This document shows positions 16,991-24,752 of a stretch of DNA of 64,000 bases, piece by piece. The notes below the pieces were generated by a model. It was not told the DNA's origin. It was given only the letters and a program-made list of their open reading frames with translations, and made no database searches. Source of the DNA: Nocardia wallacei (GTDB lineage Bacteria; Actinomycetota; Actinomycetes; Mycobacteriales; Mycobacteriaceae); contig NZ_JARWOP010000120.1 in assembly GCF_029868745.1 (NCBI RefSeq), positions 37,724-101,723 of the forward strand, written 5' to 3'. The stretch's first letter is position 1, and each line of letters begins with the position of its first letter. The position numbers were made by a program, and so were the translations under genes.

Positions 16991-17892
16991 GACGACAGTG
17001 CCTGTGCCGCAGGAGATTTCGCCAAGTACGCCACGGCCTGCGCGGTGGACCCGACCGAGGCCGGGGTGTAACCGGGCTGGAACACCGACAACGCGCTCCA
17101 CAGCAGCGACGGCACACCCGGCAGCGCGCCGCGCCACATCGCGCCGAAGATCTTCAGCGTCAGCCGCGGATAGCGCATATCGGGCAGCGAGTCATCCTGC
17201 TGCACAAGGTATTTCGTGCCGCGTAGGAGCAACGAGATGAAGATCGGGAACGTGATGAGCATCAGCGCGCAGCGCCGCAGATAGCCGATATCGAAGTACT
17301 CGGCGACCTCGTGCGCGACGAAGCGGTGCTCCACCTCCTCCGCCCCGTGCCAGCGGAACAGGTCCAGCACGTTCGGGTCGGCGCCGAACCGCTCGAGGTC
17401 GGCGTTGAGCACCCAGTCGCCGAGGAAGGCGAAGAAGTGCTCGAGGGTCGCGATGAAGCCGAGGCGCTCGACCAGCGCCTGGAATTCCGCGCGGGCGGTC
17501 CGGCCGGCGCGGGGGCCGAGGGTCGTGCGGAACAGGAATTCCATCTGGCGCACATACGGTTCGACATCGATCCCGTGCGCCGCGAACACCTCGTCGAGCA
17601 CGCCGTTGTGGGTTTCGGCGTGCATGGACTCCTGACCGATGAACCCGAGCATCTGCTCACGCAGCTTCTCGTCCTTGACCAGCGGCAGCGCCTCGGAGAA
17701 CGTCCGGCAGAACATCCGCTCGCCCTCGGGCAGCAGCAGGTTCAGCGCATTGATCAAATGCGAGCCGATCGGCTCGGCGGGCATCCAGTGCAACGGGGTG
17801 TCGCGCCAGTCGAAGTGCACATTCCGGGCCTGCAGAGCCACCTCGCCCGGATCGATCGTCGCGCGACCTGCCCGAAGAGGAAGTAACTTCAT
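16987..17892 (-). CDS. Metal-dependent hydrolase family protein (PF10118), diiron-like
   Basis: A 301-residue protein. Helical segments carry conserved acid and His pairs: GFIGQESMHAETHNG, ATLEHFFAFLGDW and FRWHGAEEVEHRFVAHE. The E-x-x-H spacing is reminiscent of ferritin-like diiron oxygenases, which fits a ferredoxin-reductase partner better than hydrolysis. A hydrophobic segment (about MLITFPIFISLLL) lies in the C half. ATG 17892 has AGGAG 5 bases before it. First gene of the operon with the reductase and EphD. Confidence 0.8.
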   Translation of the reverse strand: MKLLPLRAGRATIDPGEVALQARNVHFDWRDTPLHWMPAEPIGSHLINALNLLLPEGERMFCRTFSEALPLVKDEKLREQMLGFIGQESMHAETHNGVLDEVFAAHGIDVEPYVRQMEFLFRTTLGPRAGRTARAEFQALVERLGFIATLEHFFAFLGDWVLNADLERFGADPNVLDLFRWHGAEEVEHRFVAHEVAEYFDIGYLRRCALMLITFPIFISLLLRGTKYLVQQDDSLPDMRYPRLTLKIFGAMWRGALPGVPSLLWSALSVFQPGYTPASVGSTAQAVAYLAKSPAAQALSS

Positions 17893-18015
17893 CGGTACTC
17901 CTGGTGTTCCGGTCACAGCGGCCGGTGTCGGCCGTTGCTTCATGACCGTAGCAACAGTGTACCTATATCCGCTACCGGGAGTTACATGTAGCGCTACGCC
18001 CCGCGAACCCGCCGG

Positions 18016-18474
18016 TCAGCGGCGTGTCATCGGGCTGGTCAGCGTTTTGCCGTTCGGGTCGGTGGTGGTGGCGGTCGTGAAGACGTGCCCCGGCTCGACC
18101 AGGTCGGACAGCACGATGTGGACCGGTTCGCTGACGAAGTTTCCGGCCGCGCAGTTGGGATCGCAGGTGTTGAAGTGCTGCACGCCGTCACCCTCGGCCC
18201 GGTCCGGGCCCCAGGACTTCCAGTCGATCTGCTCGACCCGCAGTCCGAGATCCGCGCACGCCATGATGACATTCGGCGGACGGACGGCGGGCTTGCTGAA
18301 CGAACAGTCGATCACTTCCGGCACCGAGTTCGCCGCCGGCGACTGACCCGCCGCGGCGCCGGGGTCTTCCCCGCCACAGCCGGCCAGCGCGAGCGCCGCC
18401 GACACCGCCGCCGCGACGGCCAGCCGACGACGGTGACCTGCCGGGAAACCGATCTTCCGCACCGTCATCTCCAT
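18016..18474 (-). CDS. Putative lipoprotein
   Basis: A 152-residue protein with a lipoprotein signal: basic start, hydrophobic stretch (LAVAAAVSAALALAGC) and lipobox LAGC. The mature part has four further Cys (DCSF, MACAD, TCDPNCA), suggesting two disulfides. ATG 18474 is used; ATG 18468 is nearly equivalent. I do not recognise the family. It is expected to be anchored to the outer face of the cytoplasmic membrane. Confidence 0.7.
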   Translation of the reverse strand: MEMTVRKIGFPAGHRRRLAVAAAVSAALALAGCGGEDPGAAAGQSPAANSVPEVIDCSFSKPAVRPPNVIMACADLGLRVEQIDWKSWGPDRAEGDGVQHFNTCDPNCAAGNFVSEPVHIVLSDLVEPGHVFTTATTTDPNGKTLTSPMTRR

Positions 18475-18559
18475 CCCACTGTGTACCGGCGTGCCGCGCA
18501 CGCCGCCCCTGACCGGATCATGGCCCATCCGGGCCGCCTTCGCACGCGGCACGCGCAAA

Positions 18560-18880
18560 TTACCGCGCCGCACCCGAGTGGTCGTCGCTCCAGCGCCGCG
18601 ACCAGTCCCAGAGCGGTTGCAGCGCGACGCCGAGTTCCCGGCCGATCGGGGTGGGCTCGTAGGCCTTGTCCGGGCGCTTCACGACCAGTCCCGCGCTCTG
18701 CAGGTGCTGCAGGCGCACCGAGAGCATGCTCGACGAGCAATTGCCCATCCGGCGCCGCAGTTCCAGGAAACCGATCGGGCCGGGCTCCAACTCCCACAGC
18801 ACGCGCAGCATCCAGCGCTGGCCCAGCAATTCCATGGCCGCGTGTATCGGCGCCGGATCGCGCCGTCTTGCACTTCTCAT
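18560..18880 (-). CDS. HxlR-family transcriptional regulator
   Basis: A 106-residue winged-helix regulator with the family features: AMELLGQRWMLRVLWEL at the N-terminus, FLELRRRMGNCSSSMLSVRL as the recognition region and YEPTPIGREL in the wing. HxlR proteins respond to redox or aldehyde stress. It is divergent from the SDR gene, and a palindrome overlaps its own start codon, so it probably controls both. Confidence 0.88.
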   Translation of the reverse strand: MRSARRRDPAPIHAAMELLGQRWMLRVLWELEPGPIGFLELRRRMGNCSSSMLSVRLQHLQSAGLVVKRPDKAYEPTPIGRELGVALQPLWDWSRRWSDDHSGAAR

Positions 18881-18907
18881 TTCGAACTACCATAGTGATT
18901 CTGAAAT
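18879..18907. promoter_or_regulatory. Candidate HxlR operator between divergent genes
   Basis: A nested inverted repeat: outer arms ATTTC (18879-18883) / GAAAT (18903-18907) and inner arms ACTA (18886-18889) / TAGT (18893-18896). It overlaps the HxlR start codon and lies about 23 bases before the SDR ATG. Centres of the two arms differ by about two bases, so the fit is imperfect. Confidence 0.4.
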
Positions 18908-18929
18908 AGAAGCGATCGAGTGGGAGTGC

Positions 18930-19670
18930 ATGGTGGGTTCGCAGCGAATCGTGGTGGTGACCGGGGCATCGCGCGGCATCGGGGCGCAGACGGCGCGGAT
19001 CATGGCGGCCCGCGGCGACCACGTGGTGCTCAACTACCGCGAAAAGCGCAAGCGCGCACAGCAACTCGCCGACGAGATCGCGCAGGCCGGTGGGAGCGCG
19101 TCGGTCGCGGGGGCGGATCTGTCGGACGAGAGCGCGGCGCGGGCGCTGGTCGAGGAGGTGACCGGCCGGTTCGGCCGCCTGGATGTGCTGGTGCTCAACG
19201 CCTCCGGCGGTCTCGAGCACGGCGCTCCCCCGGACTACGCGATGGCGATCAACCGCGACGCGCAGCTGCGTCTGGTCCGATTCGCGTTGCCGCACATGCC
19301 TTCCGGTGGCCGCATCGTGTTCGTCACCAGCCATCAGGCGCACTTCCACGGCCGCAAGCCGGTCCCGGACGCCTATCGGCCGATCGCGGCGAGCAAGCGC
19401 GCCGGCGAGGACGCGCTACGGGCGATGATTCCCGAATTCACCGCGCGCGGTATCGGTTTCACCGTGGTGTCGGGTGACATGATCGACGGCACCATCATCG
19501 TGCGGCTGCTGCAGCGCCGCGATCCGGCGGCCGTCGCCGCCCGCACCGAGCACGGCGAGTTGCCGACGGTGACGGAGTTCGCGACCGCGGTCGCCGATGC
19601 CGCCGACACCGCGGCCGAACCGGGCCACACCGTATACGTCGGCGGCGCGGACTATCTGTCACACCACTGA
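18930..19670 (+). CDS. Short-chain dehydrogenase/reductase family protein
   Basis: A 246-residue Rossmann protein: VVVTGASRGIGAQTARIMAA for NADP binding, LVLNASGG in place of NNAG, and SHQAHFHG before the catalytic region. The usual YxxxK is not present; the nearest match is YRPIAASKRAGED with seven residues between Tyr and Lys. Related actinobacterial proteins share this variant, so activity may differ from a classical SDR. ATG 18930 follows GGGAG. Probably controlled by the divergent HxlR regulator. Confidence 0.8.
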   Translation: MVGSQRIVVVTGASRGIGAQTARIMAARGDHVVLNYREKRKRAQQLADEIAQAGGSASVAGADLSDESAARALVEEVTGRFGRLDVLVLNASGGLEHGAPPDYAMAINRDAQLRLVRFALPHMPSGGRIVFVTSHQAHFHGRKPVPDAYRPIAASKRAGEDALRAMIPEFTARGIGFTVVSGDMIDGTIIVRLLQRRDPAAVAARTEHGELPTVTEFATAVADAADTAAEPGHTVYVGGADYLSHH

Positions 19671-19676
19671 CCAGGT

Positions 19677-20456
19677 TCAGTCCGGCCACACCGGGTCGCG
19701 CTTCTCCAGGAACGCGGCCATTCCCTCACGGGCGCCGGGCAATTGGGACGCGGCCGCCATGACTTCCAGGGCGATGGCGTAACCGTCGGCCTCGGGACGA
19801 TCCAGCTGGGCGTAGAGGGTGCGCTTGCCTAGGGCCTTGCTCGCGCGGCTGCCGCGGGTGGCGCGGGCCATCAGCTCGGCGACCGCGGTGTCCAGGTCGG
19901 CGTCGGGGACCACGCGGTTGATCAATCCCCACTCCTCGGCCGTGTGCGCATCGATCGGGTCGCCGGTCAGGGCCAGCTCCATCAGCCGCTTGCGCCCGAT
20001 CGCGCGGGCCACCGGCACGGCCGGCGTGTGACAGAACCAGCCGCCCTTGCCGCCGGGGAGCGCGAACCCGGCCGAGCGGCCCGCGACGGCCAGGTCGCAG
20101 GAGGCCACCAGCTGACATCCGGCGGCGGTCGCCAGCCCGTGCACGCGGGCGATCACCACCTGCGGCACCGATTCGATGGTGGACATCAATTCGGTGCACA
20201 GCGTGAGGAGTTCGCGCACCTCGAGCAGGTACCGCGCGGCCACGTCGGCGAAATCGTGCCCCGCGGAGAAGACCGGGCCGTTGGCGGCCAGCACGATACC
20301 GGTGGCGCTGCTGTCGCCCGCGGCGCGGAAGGCGGCCAGCAGCTCGGTGAGGTGTTCGGCGGACAGGGCATTGCGCCGCTCCGGCCGGTTCATGGTGATC
20401 CGGACGGTGCCGCCCTCCCGTGCGACGAGCAGGTGCTGATAGTCCTCTGCGGTCAT
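19677..20456 (-). CDS. Enoyl-CoA hydratase/isomerase family protein
   Basis: A 259-residue crotonase-fold protein. Oxyanion-hole segments are VFSAGHDFADV and HGLATAAGCQLVASCDLAVA. The typical second catalytic glutamate region is replaced by FALPGGKGGWFCHTP, as in ECHDC3-like members, so a true hydratase reaction is uncertain. GTG 20465 is an alternative start. It converges with the SDR gene and is divergent from the GNAT gene. Confidence 0.85.
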   Translation of the reverse strand: MTAEDYQHLLVAREGGTVRITMNRPERRNALSAEHLTELLAAFRAAGDSSATGIVLAANGPVFSAGHDFADVAARYLLEVRELLTLCTELMSTIESVPQVVIARVHGLATAAGCQLVASCDLAVAGRSAGFALPGGKGGWFCHTPAVPVARAIGRKRLMELALTGDPIDAHTAEEWGLINRVVPDADLDTAVAELMARATRGSRASKALGKRTLYAQLDRPEADGYAIALEVMAAASQLPGAREGMAAFLEKRDPVWPD

Positions 20457-20532
20457 GGCCTCCACCGTAATGCCGGGACCACCGATGCCCGATCGTCACC
20501 GGTAGCTGCGGCCAATCCGCGCCGACGCGGTC

Positions 20533-21096
20533 ATGGCTCACGCTATGGTCCCGGATGTGGCGGATTGGGTGCGGATGCGGTTGCGGGTCGACGAGTTCGA
20601 CGACACCGAGTTCGTACCGTACCTCGAACGCGCGGCCGCCGCCGGGATCTCCTTCACGACACTGGCCGAACTCGGCGAGACCGAGCGCAATCGCCACGCG
20701 GTGTTCGAACTCAACCGGACCTGCGCGGCCGATATCCCCCAGCGCGGCGAGTTCTTCACCTATCCGGAGTACGTCGCACAACGATTCGAGGCGCCGGGAT
20801 ACGACCCCCGCGGAGTGCTCCTGGCGATACGCGCGGGCGAGCCGGTCGGGCTGAGCATGGTGTCGCTGCACCCCGACCGCGGCGTCGCCTTCAGTGAGAT
20901 GACCGGCGTGCTGAGACCCTTTCGCGGGCACGGACTTTCACTGGCCCTGAAACTGCTGGCGATCGGCTTCGCACGGTCCGCCGGTGCGCGCTGGATGACG
21001 ACCTTCCACCACCCGGACAACGCCGCCGCCATCGCGATGAACCAGCGCCTCGGCTTTCACACGTATATCGAAGAGCAGCAGGCAGATTCGCCCTGA
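20533..21096 (+). CDS. GNAT-family N-acetyltransferase
   Basis: A 187-residue acetyltransferase. The acetyl-CoA loop is visible as MTGVLRPFRGHGLSLALKLL, followed by TFHHPDNAAAIAMNQRLGF, the standard motif A/B order. Motif A has RPFRGHGL where the consensus is Q/RxxGxG/A. The substrate is unknown. ATG 20533 is used; an in-frame ATG at 20545 is possible. Confidence 0.85.
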   Translation: MAHAMVPDVADWVRMRLRVDEFDDTEFVPYLERAAAAGISFTTLAELGETERNRHAVFELNRTCAADIPQRGEFFTYPEYVAQRFEAPGYDPRGVLLAIRAGEPVGLSMVSLHPDRGVAFSEMTGVLRPFRGHGLSLALKLLAIGFARSAGARWMTTFHHPDNAAAIAMNQRLGFHTYIEEQQADSP

Positions 21097-21146
21097 TCGG
21101 CGCGGCAATACCCGCCGGGGAATTGTCCGGCGCACGCCCGCGGCGG

Positions 21147-22112
21147 ATGCTCGGCAGCGTGAACGACATTCGATACGGACTGCTGTTGCCCGCCGGACAG
21201 GCTCAACTGTCCGCCGGGGGTTCGGCGCGGGGACTGCTGGATCTGGTGGTGCGGGCGGAACGCCTGGGCTTCGACTCGGCATGGGTGGGCGATTCGCTGT
21301 TGCGCGCCCGGGTCGAACCGCTGACCCTGCTCGCCGCCGCGGCCTCGGCGACCGAACACATCACCCTGGGGACGGCCGCGCTGATACCCGCGTATCGCCA
21401 TCCCGTGCAGGCGGCATTGACCCTGGCGTCACTGGATCTGCTGTCGGAGGGACGGCTGATCCTCGGTGTCGGAGGCGGGTTCCCGGGTCTCAGCGAGCCG
21501 GAATTCGAACTGTCCGGGGTGCGGTTCAAGACGCGGTTCTCGCATCTGGACGACACGGTGCGGCTGTGGCGGCAGCTGTGGGCGGGTAACTCGGAACCGT
21601 TCCACGGCAAGGTGCTTCGATACGACTGGCTGCCCGAGGTGCCGCGCCCGCACCGGCCCGGCGGGCCGCCGATCTGGCTGGCCGGGATCACCCCGGCCGC
21701 GCTCGCCCGGACCGGGCGGCTCTACGACGGCTGGCTCCCCTACCCGCCCGACGTCGCCGACTACGCATCGGGCCGGGAGGCGATCGCCGCGGCGAGTGCG
21801 GCCGCGGCGCGGCCCGAGAACACGGTCACCCCAGCGCTTTTCGCCACCGTTCACATAGACGACGACGCGGAACGCGGCCGGGCCGCGCTGGAGGAGTATT
21901 GCCAGGCGACCTACCGCATGTCCCTCGACGCCGTCGGCGCCATTCAGGTGATGATCACCGGTTCGGCGGATCAGGTGGCCGCCGAACTGGATCGCTACGT
22001 CCGAGCCGGTGCGCGACACCTGCTGCTCCGCATCGCGGCCGTGTCGCACGAGTCCTTCGAGTCCCAGCTGGCTCGTGTGGTGGCCCTGCTGCCGCACGCC
22101 GCGCTCGCGTAG
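21147..22112 (+). CDS. LLM-class flavin (F420)-dependent oxidoreductase
   Basis: A 321-residue TIM-barrel luciferase-like protein with AERLGFDSAWVGDSLL, ASATEHITLGTAALIPAYRH and LDLLSEGRLILGVGGGFPG. Actinobacterial members usually bind F420 or FMN. The first segment IRYGLLLPAGQ is the family's opening strand. The start is uncertain between ATG 21147 and GTG 21159; neither has a strong ribosome site. Confidence 0.85.
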   Translation: MLGSVNDIRYGLLLPAGQAQLSAGGSARGLLDLVVRAERLGFDSAWVGDSLLRARVEPLTLLAAAASATEHITLGTAALIPAYRHPVQAALTLASLDLLSEGRLILGVGGGFPGLSEPEFELSGVRFKTRFSHLDDTVRLWRQLWAGNSEPFHGKVLRYDWLPEVPRPHRPGGPPIWLAGITPAALARTGRLYDGWLPYPPDVADYASGREAIAAASAAAARPENTVTPALFATVHIDDDAERGRAALEEYCQATYRMSLDAVGAIQVMITGSADQVAAELDRYVRAGARHLLLRIAAVSHESFESQLARVVALLPHAALA

Positions 22113-22137
22113 CCCGATCGTGTGGGAGTGGAGGTAG

Positions 22138-23253
22138 CTACCGGCTCGCGCCTATCGGCGGCGGTCCCACCGCCTCCGGCGCGACGACGTGGTGGATGGG
22201 GCCGTCGGTCGCGGCCAGGGCGCGGCCGGAGCCGCCGCGGCGCACCGCGACGATCTCGGCGGCCACCGCCACGGCGGTCTCCTCCGGCGTGTGCCCACCG
22301 AGATCCAAGCCGATGGGCGAATGCAGCTGTGCCAGTGCCGCTTCGGTGAGCCCCGCGGCGCGCAGCCGGGCCAGGCGGGCGCGGTGGGTGCGCCGCGAGC
22401 CCATGGCGCCCACATAGGCGGCGGGGCCGCGCAGCGCCACCTCCAGCACCGGCACATCGAATTTCGCGTCGTGGGTGAGCACGCAGATCACCGTGCGCGC
22501 GTCGGCCCCGGTGCGGGCCAGGTAGCGGTGCGGCCAGTCCACTACCACCTCGTCGGCCTCGGGAAACCGTGCACGGGTGGCGAATACGGGCCGCGCGTCG
22601 CAGACGGTCACGTGATAGCCGAGAAACTTCCCGATCCGCGCGACCGCTCCCGCGAAGTCGATGGCGCCGAACACGAGCATGCGGGGCGGCGGTACGAACG
22701 ATTCCACGAAGACGGTGGTCGGGTTCGCCGAACCCCCTGAACCGCAACCGATCACGCGTATGCCCGTACCGCCCAGATCGAGCATCGCCCGGCCCTCGGC
22801 AATTACTCGAGGGTCGAATCGAGCGCCATATGCCCAGTCCGGGCCGAGCGCCAGCGCAGCGCCGTTCTCCATATCCCGGACCAGGGCCACCGGCCCCGCC
22901 CCGGACAGCGCCGTCTCGATTACCTCTTGTTCGCGTGCACCGACCGGATGCACGAACACCTCGAGCGCACCGCCGCAGGTCAATCCGACCGCGAACGCGT
23001 CGGAGTCGCTGTAGCCGAACGTTTCCCGTCGGGGCTGCCCGGTACGCAGCACCTCCCGGCACAGCTCGTAGACCGCACCTTCCACACACCCGCCGGAGAG
23101 GCTGCCGACCACCGTGCCCGCCTCGTCCACGGCCAGCGCCGCGCCCACCGGCCGCGGCGCGCTGCCGGTGACGCCGACGATGCTGGCCACGGCGTACCGG
23201 GTACCGGCCGCATGCCATTGCCGCAGTCGCTCGGTCAGTTCACGCACGATCAT
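22138..23253 (-). CDS. xdhC: XdhC-type molybdenum cofactor maturation factor
   Basis: A 371-residue protein. The N-terminal XdhC domain has VTGSAPRPVGAALAVDEAG and GGCVEGAVYE. The C-terminal Rossmann domain has LVFGAIDFAGAVARIGKFLG, the VCDARPVFAT strand and YVGAMGSRRTH. XdhC binds Moco, promotes its sulfuration and loads it into xanthine dehydrogenase. It overlaps the permease stop by one base (TGATG) and is the last gene of the purine operon. Confidence 0.92.
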   Translation of the reverse strand: MIVRELTERLRQWHAAGTRYAVASIVGVTGSAPRPVGAALAVDEAGTVVGSLSGGCVEGAVYELCREVLRTGQPRRETFGYSDSDAFAVGLTCGGALEVFVHPVGAREQEVIETALSGAGPVALVRDMENGAALALGPDWAYGARFDPRVIAEGRAMLDLGGTGIRVIGCGSGGSANPTTVFVESFVPPPRMLVFGAIDFAGAVARIGKFLGYHVTVCDARPVFATRARFPEADEVVVDWPHRYLARTGADARTVICVLTHDAKFDVPVLEVALRGPAAYVGAMGSRRTHRARLARLRAAGLTEAALAQLHSPIGLDLGGHTPEETAVAVAAEIVAVRRGGSGRALAATDGPIHHVVAPEAVGPPPIGASR

Positions 23254-24686
23254 CACCCGCCCAGCAGGACTTCGATACCGGAGATGGCGAAGTAACCCGC
23301 GAACACGACGCTGACCACCCATACCAGCCAGTGGATTTCGCGGAACTTGCCGCGCGCCGCCTTGATCACCGTGTACGCGATCAGGCCCGCGCCGACACCG
23401 TTGGTGATCGAGTAGGTGAACGGCATCGCGACGATGGTCAGGAAGGCGGGCACCGCGACCTCCAGATCGCCCCAGTCGATCTTGCGGGCCTGCGTCATCA
23501 TCAGCGCACCCACCAGCACCAGCGCCGGTGCGGCCGCCTGGATCGGCACCACGCCCGCGATCGGCGTGAAAAAGATTGCCAGGCAGAACAATCCGCCGGT
23601 CACCACGCTCGCCAAGCCGGTACGGGCGCCCTCACCGACACCCGTCGCCGACTCCACGTAGACCGTGCTGCCCGCGCCACCCGCGGCGCCGCCGATGACC
23701 TGCGCGACGCCGTCGGTGGTGAGCACCCGGCCCAGGCCCGGCATGGTGCCGCGCTCGTCCAGCAGTCCGGCCTCGTCACACACCCCGAAGATCGTGCCCA
23801 TCGCGTCGAAGAAGCCGGTCAGTACCAGCGTGAACAGCACCACGCCCGCGGTCACGGCCCCGGCCCGGGCGAAGCCGCCGAGCGGATCGATATGCAGCGC
23901 GAGACCGAAATCCGGTGCGGCGAAGAGTTTGTCGGGCAATTCCGGGACGACCGTGCCCCACGCGCCCGCGTCGATGTCCGCCACCGCGTTGACGAGGATC
24001 GCCAGGGCCGTGGCGATCGCGATGCTGATCAGGATGGCGCCCGGCACCTTTCGGATGTAGAGCGCGAGCATCACCAGCAGGCCGACCCCGAACACCAGCA
24101 CGGGCCAGCCCTGCAGGTGTCCGTCCGGGCCCAGCCCCACCGGCGGCCCGGTCGGCGAACCGTGCCCGACCACCCCCGCCGACACCAGCCCGATCATGGC
24201 GATGAACATGCCGATTCCGACCCCGATCGCGTTCTTCAACGCCAGCGGGATGGCGTTGATGATCATCGTCCGCAGGCCGGTCGCCGCCATGATCACGATG
24301 ATGACGCCCATGAGCGCCACCAGGCCCATGGTCTGCGGCCAGGTCATGTGCGGCGCGGCCTGGAAGGCCACCACCGGCACCACGCCCAGTCCCGCCGCCA
24401 GCGCCAGCGGCACATTGCCGACCAGCCCCATCAATACGGTGGACAGTCCGGCCGAAAACGCAGTGGCGGTGGTGAGCTGGGCGATGTCGAGATGGCGGCC
24501 GTCGATGTCGGTGGCGCCGCCGAGAATCAGCGGAACCAGCAGGATCACGTAGGCCATCGCGACGAAAGTTGTGATGCCGCCGCGGATTTCACGAGAGACG
24601 GTGGTGCGCCGCTCGCGGAGACGGAACATCCGGTCGAATGCGGACCGGGCGGCCGCGGGACTGGTACGGATCTGTACTTGGGTCAT
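23253..24686 (-). CDS. NCS2-family purine permease (AzgA-like)
   Basis: A 477-residue transporter with 12 or so membrane helices. The opening REIRGGITTFVAMAYVILLV and the acidic GFFDAMGTIFGV segment are AzgA/hypoxanthine-guanine permease features, followed by STVYVESATGVGEGARTGLA. It would import hypoxanthine, guanine or xanthine for the linked dehydrogenase. It lies 66 bases after xdhB and is coupled to xdhC. Confidence 0.9.
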   Translation of the reverse strand: MTQVQIRTSPAAARSAFDRMFRLRERRTTVSREIRGGITTFVAMAYVILLVPLILGGATDIDGRHLDIAQLTTATAFSAGLSTVLMGLVGNVPLALAAGLGVVPVVAFQAAPHMTWPQTMGLVALMGVIIVIMAATGLRTMIINAIPLALKNAIGVGIGMFIAMIGLVSAGVVGHGSPTGPPVGLGPDGHLQGWPVLVFGVGLLVMLALYIRKVPGAILISIAIATALAILVNAVADIDAGAWGTVVPELPDKLFAAPDFGLALHIDPLGGFARAGAVTAGVVLFTLVLTGFFDAMGTIFGVCDEAGLLDERGTMPGLGRVLTTDGVAQVIGGAAGGAGSTVYVESATGVGEGARTGLASVVTGGLFCLAIFFTPIAGVVPIQAAAPALVLVGALMMTQARKIDWGDLEVAVPAFLTIVAMPFTYSITNGVGAGLIAYTVIKAARGKFREIHWLVWVVSVVFAGYFAISGIEVLLGG

Positions 24687-24752
24687 TGGCGGGTGCCCTC
24701 CTAAGGGCAGACCTGCGGTCCGTGCCGTCTTACGAACCGGGCGGGCGGTGGA

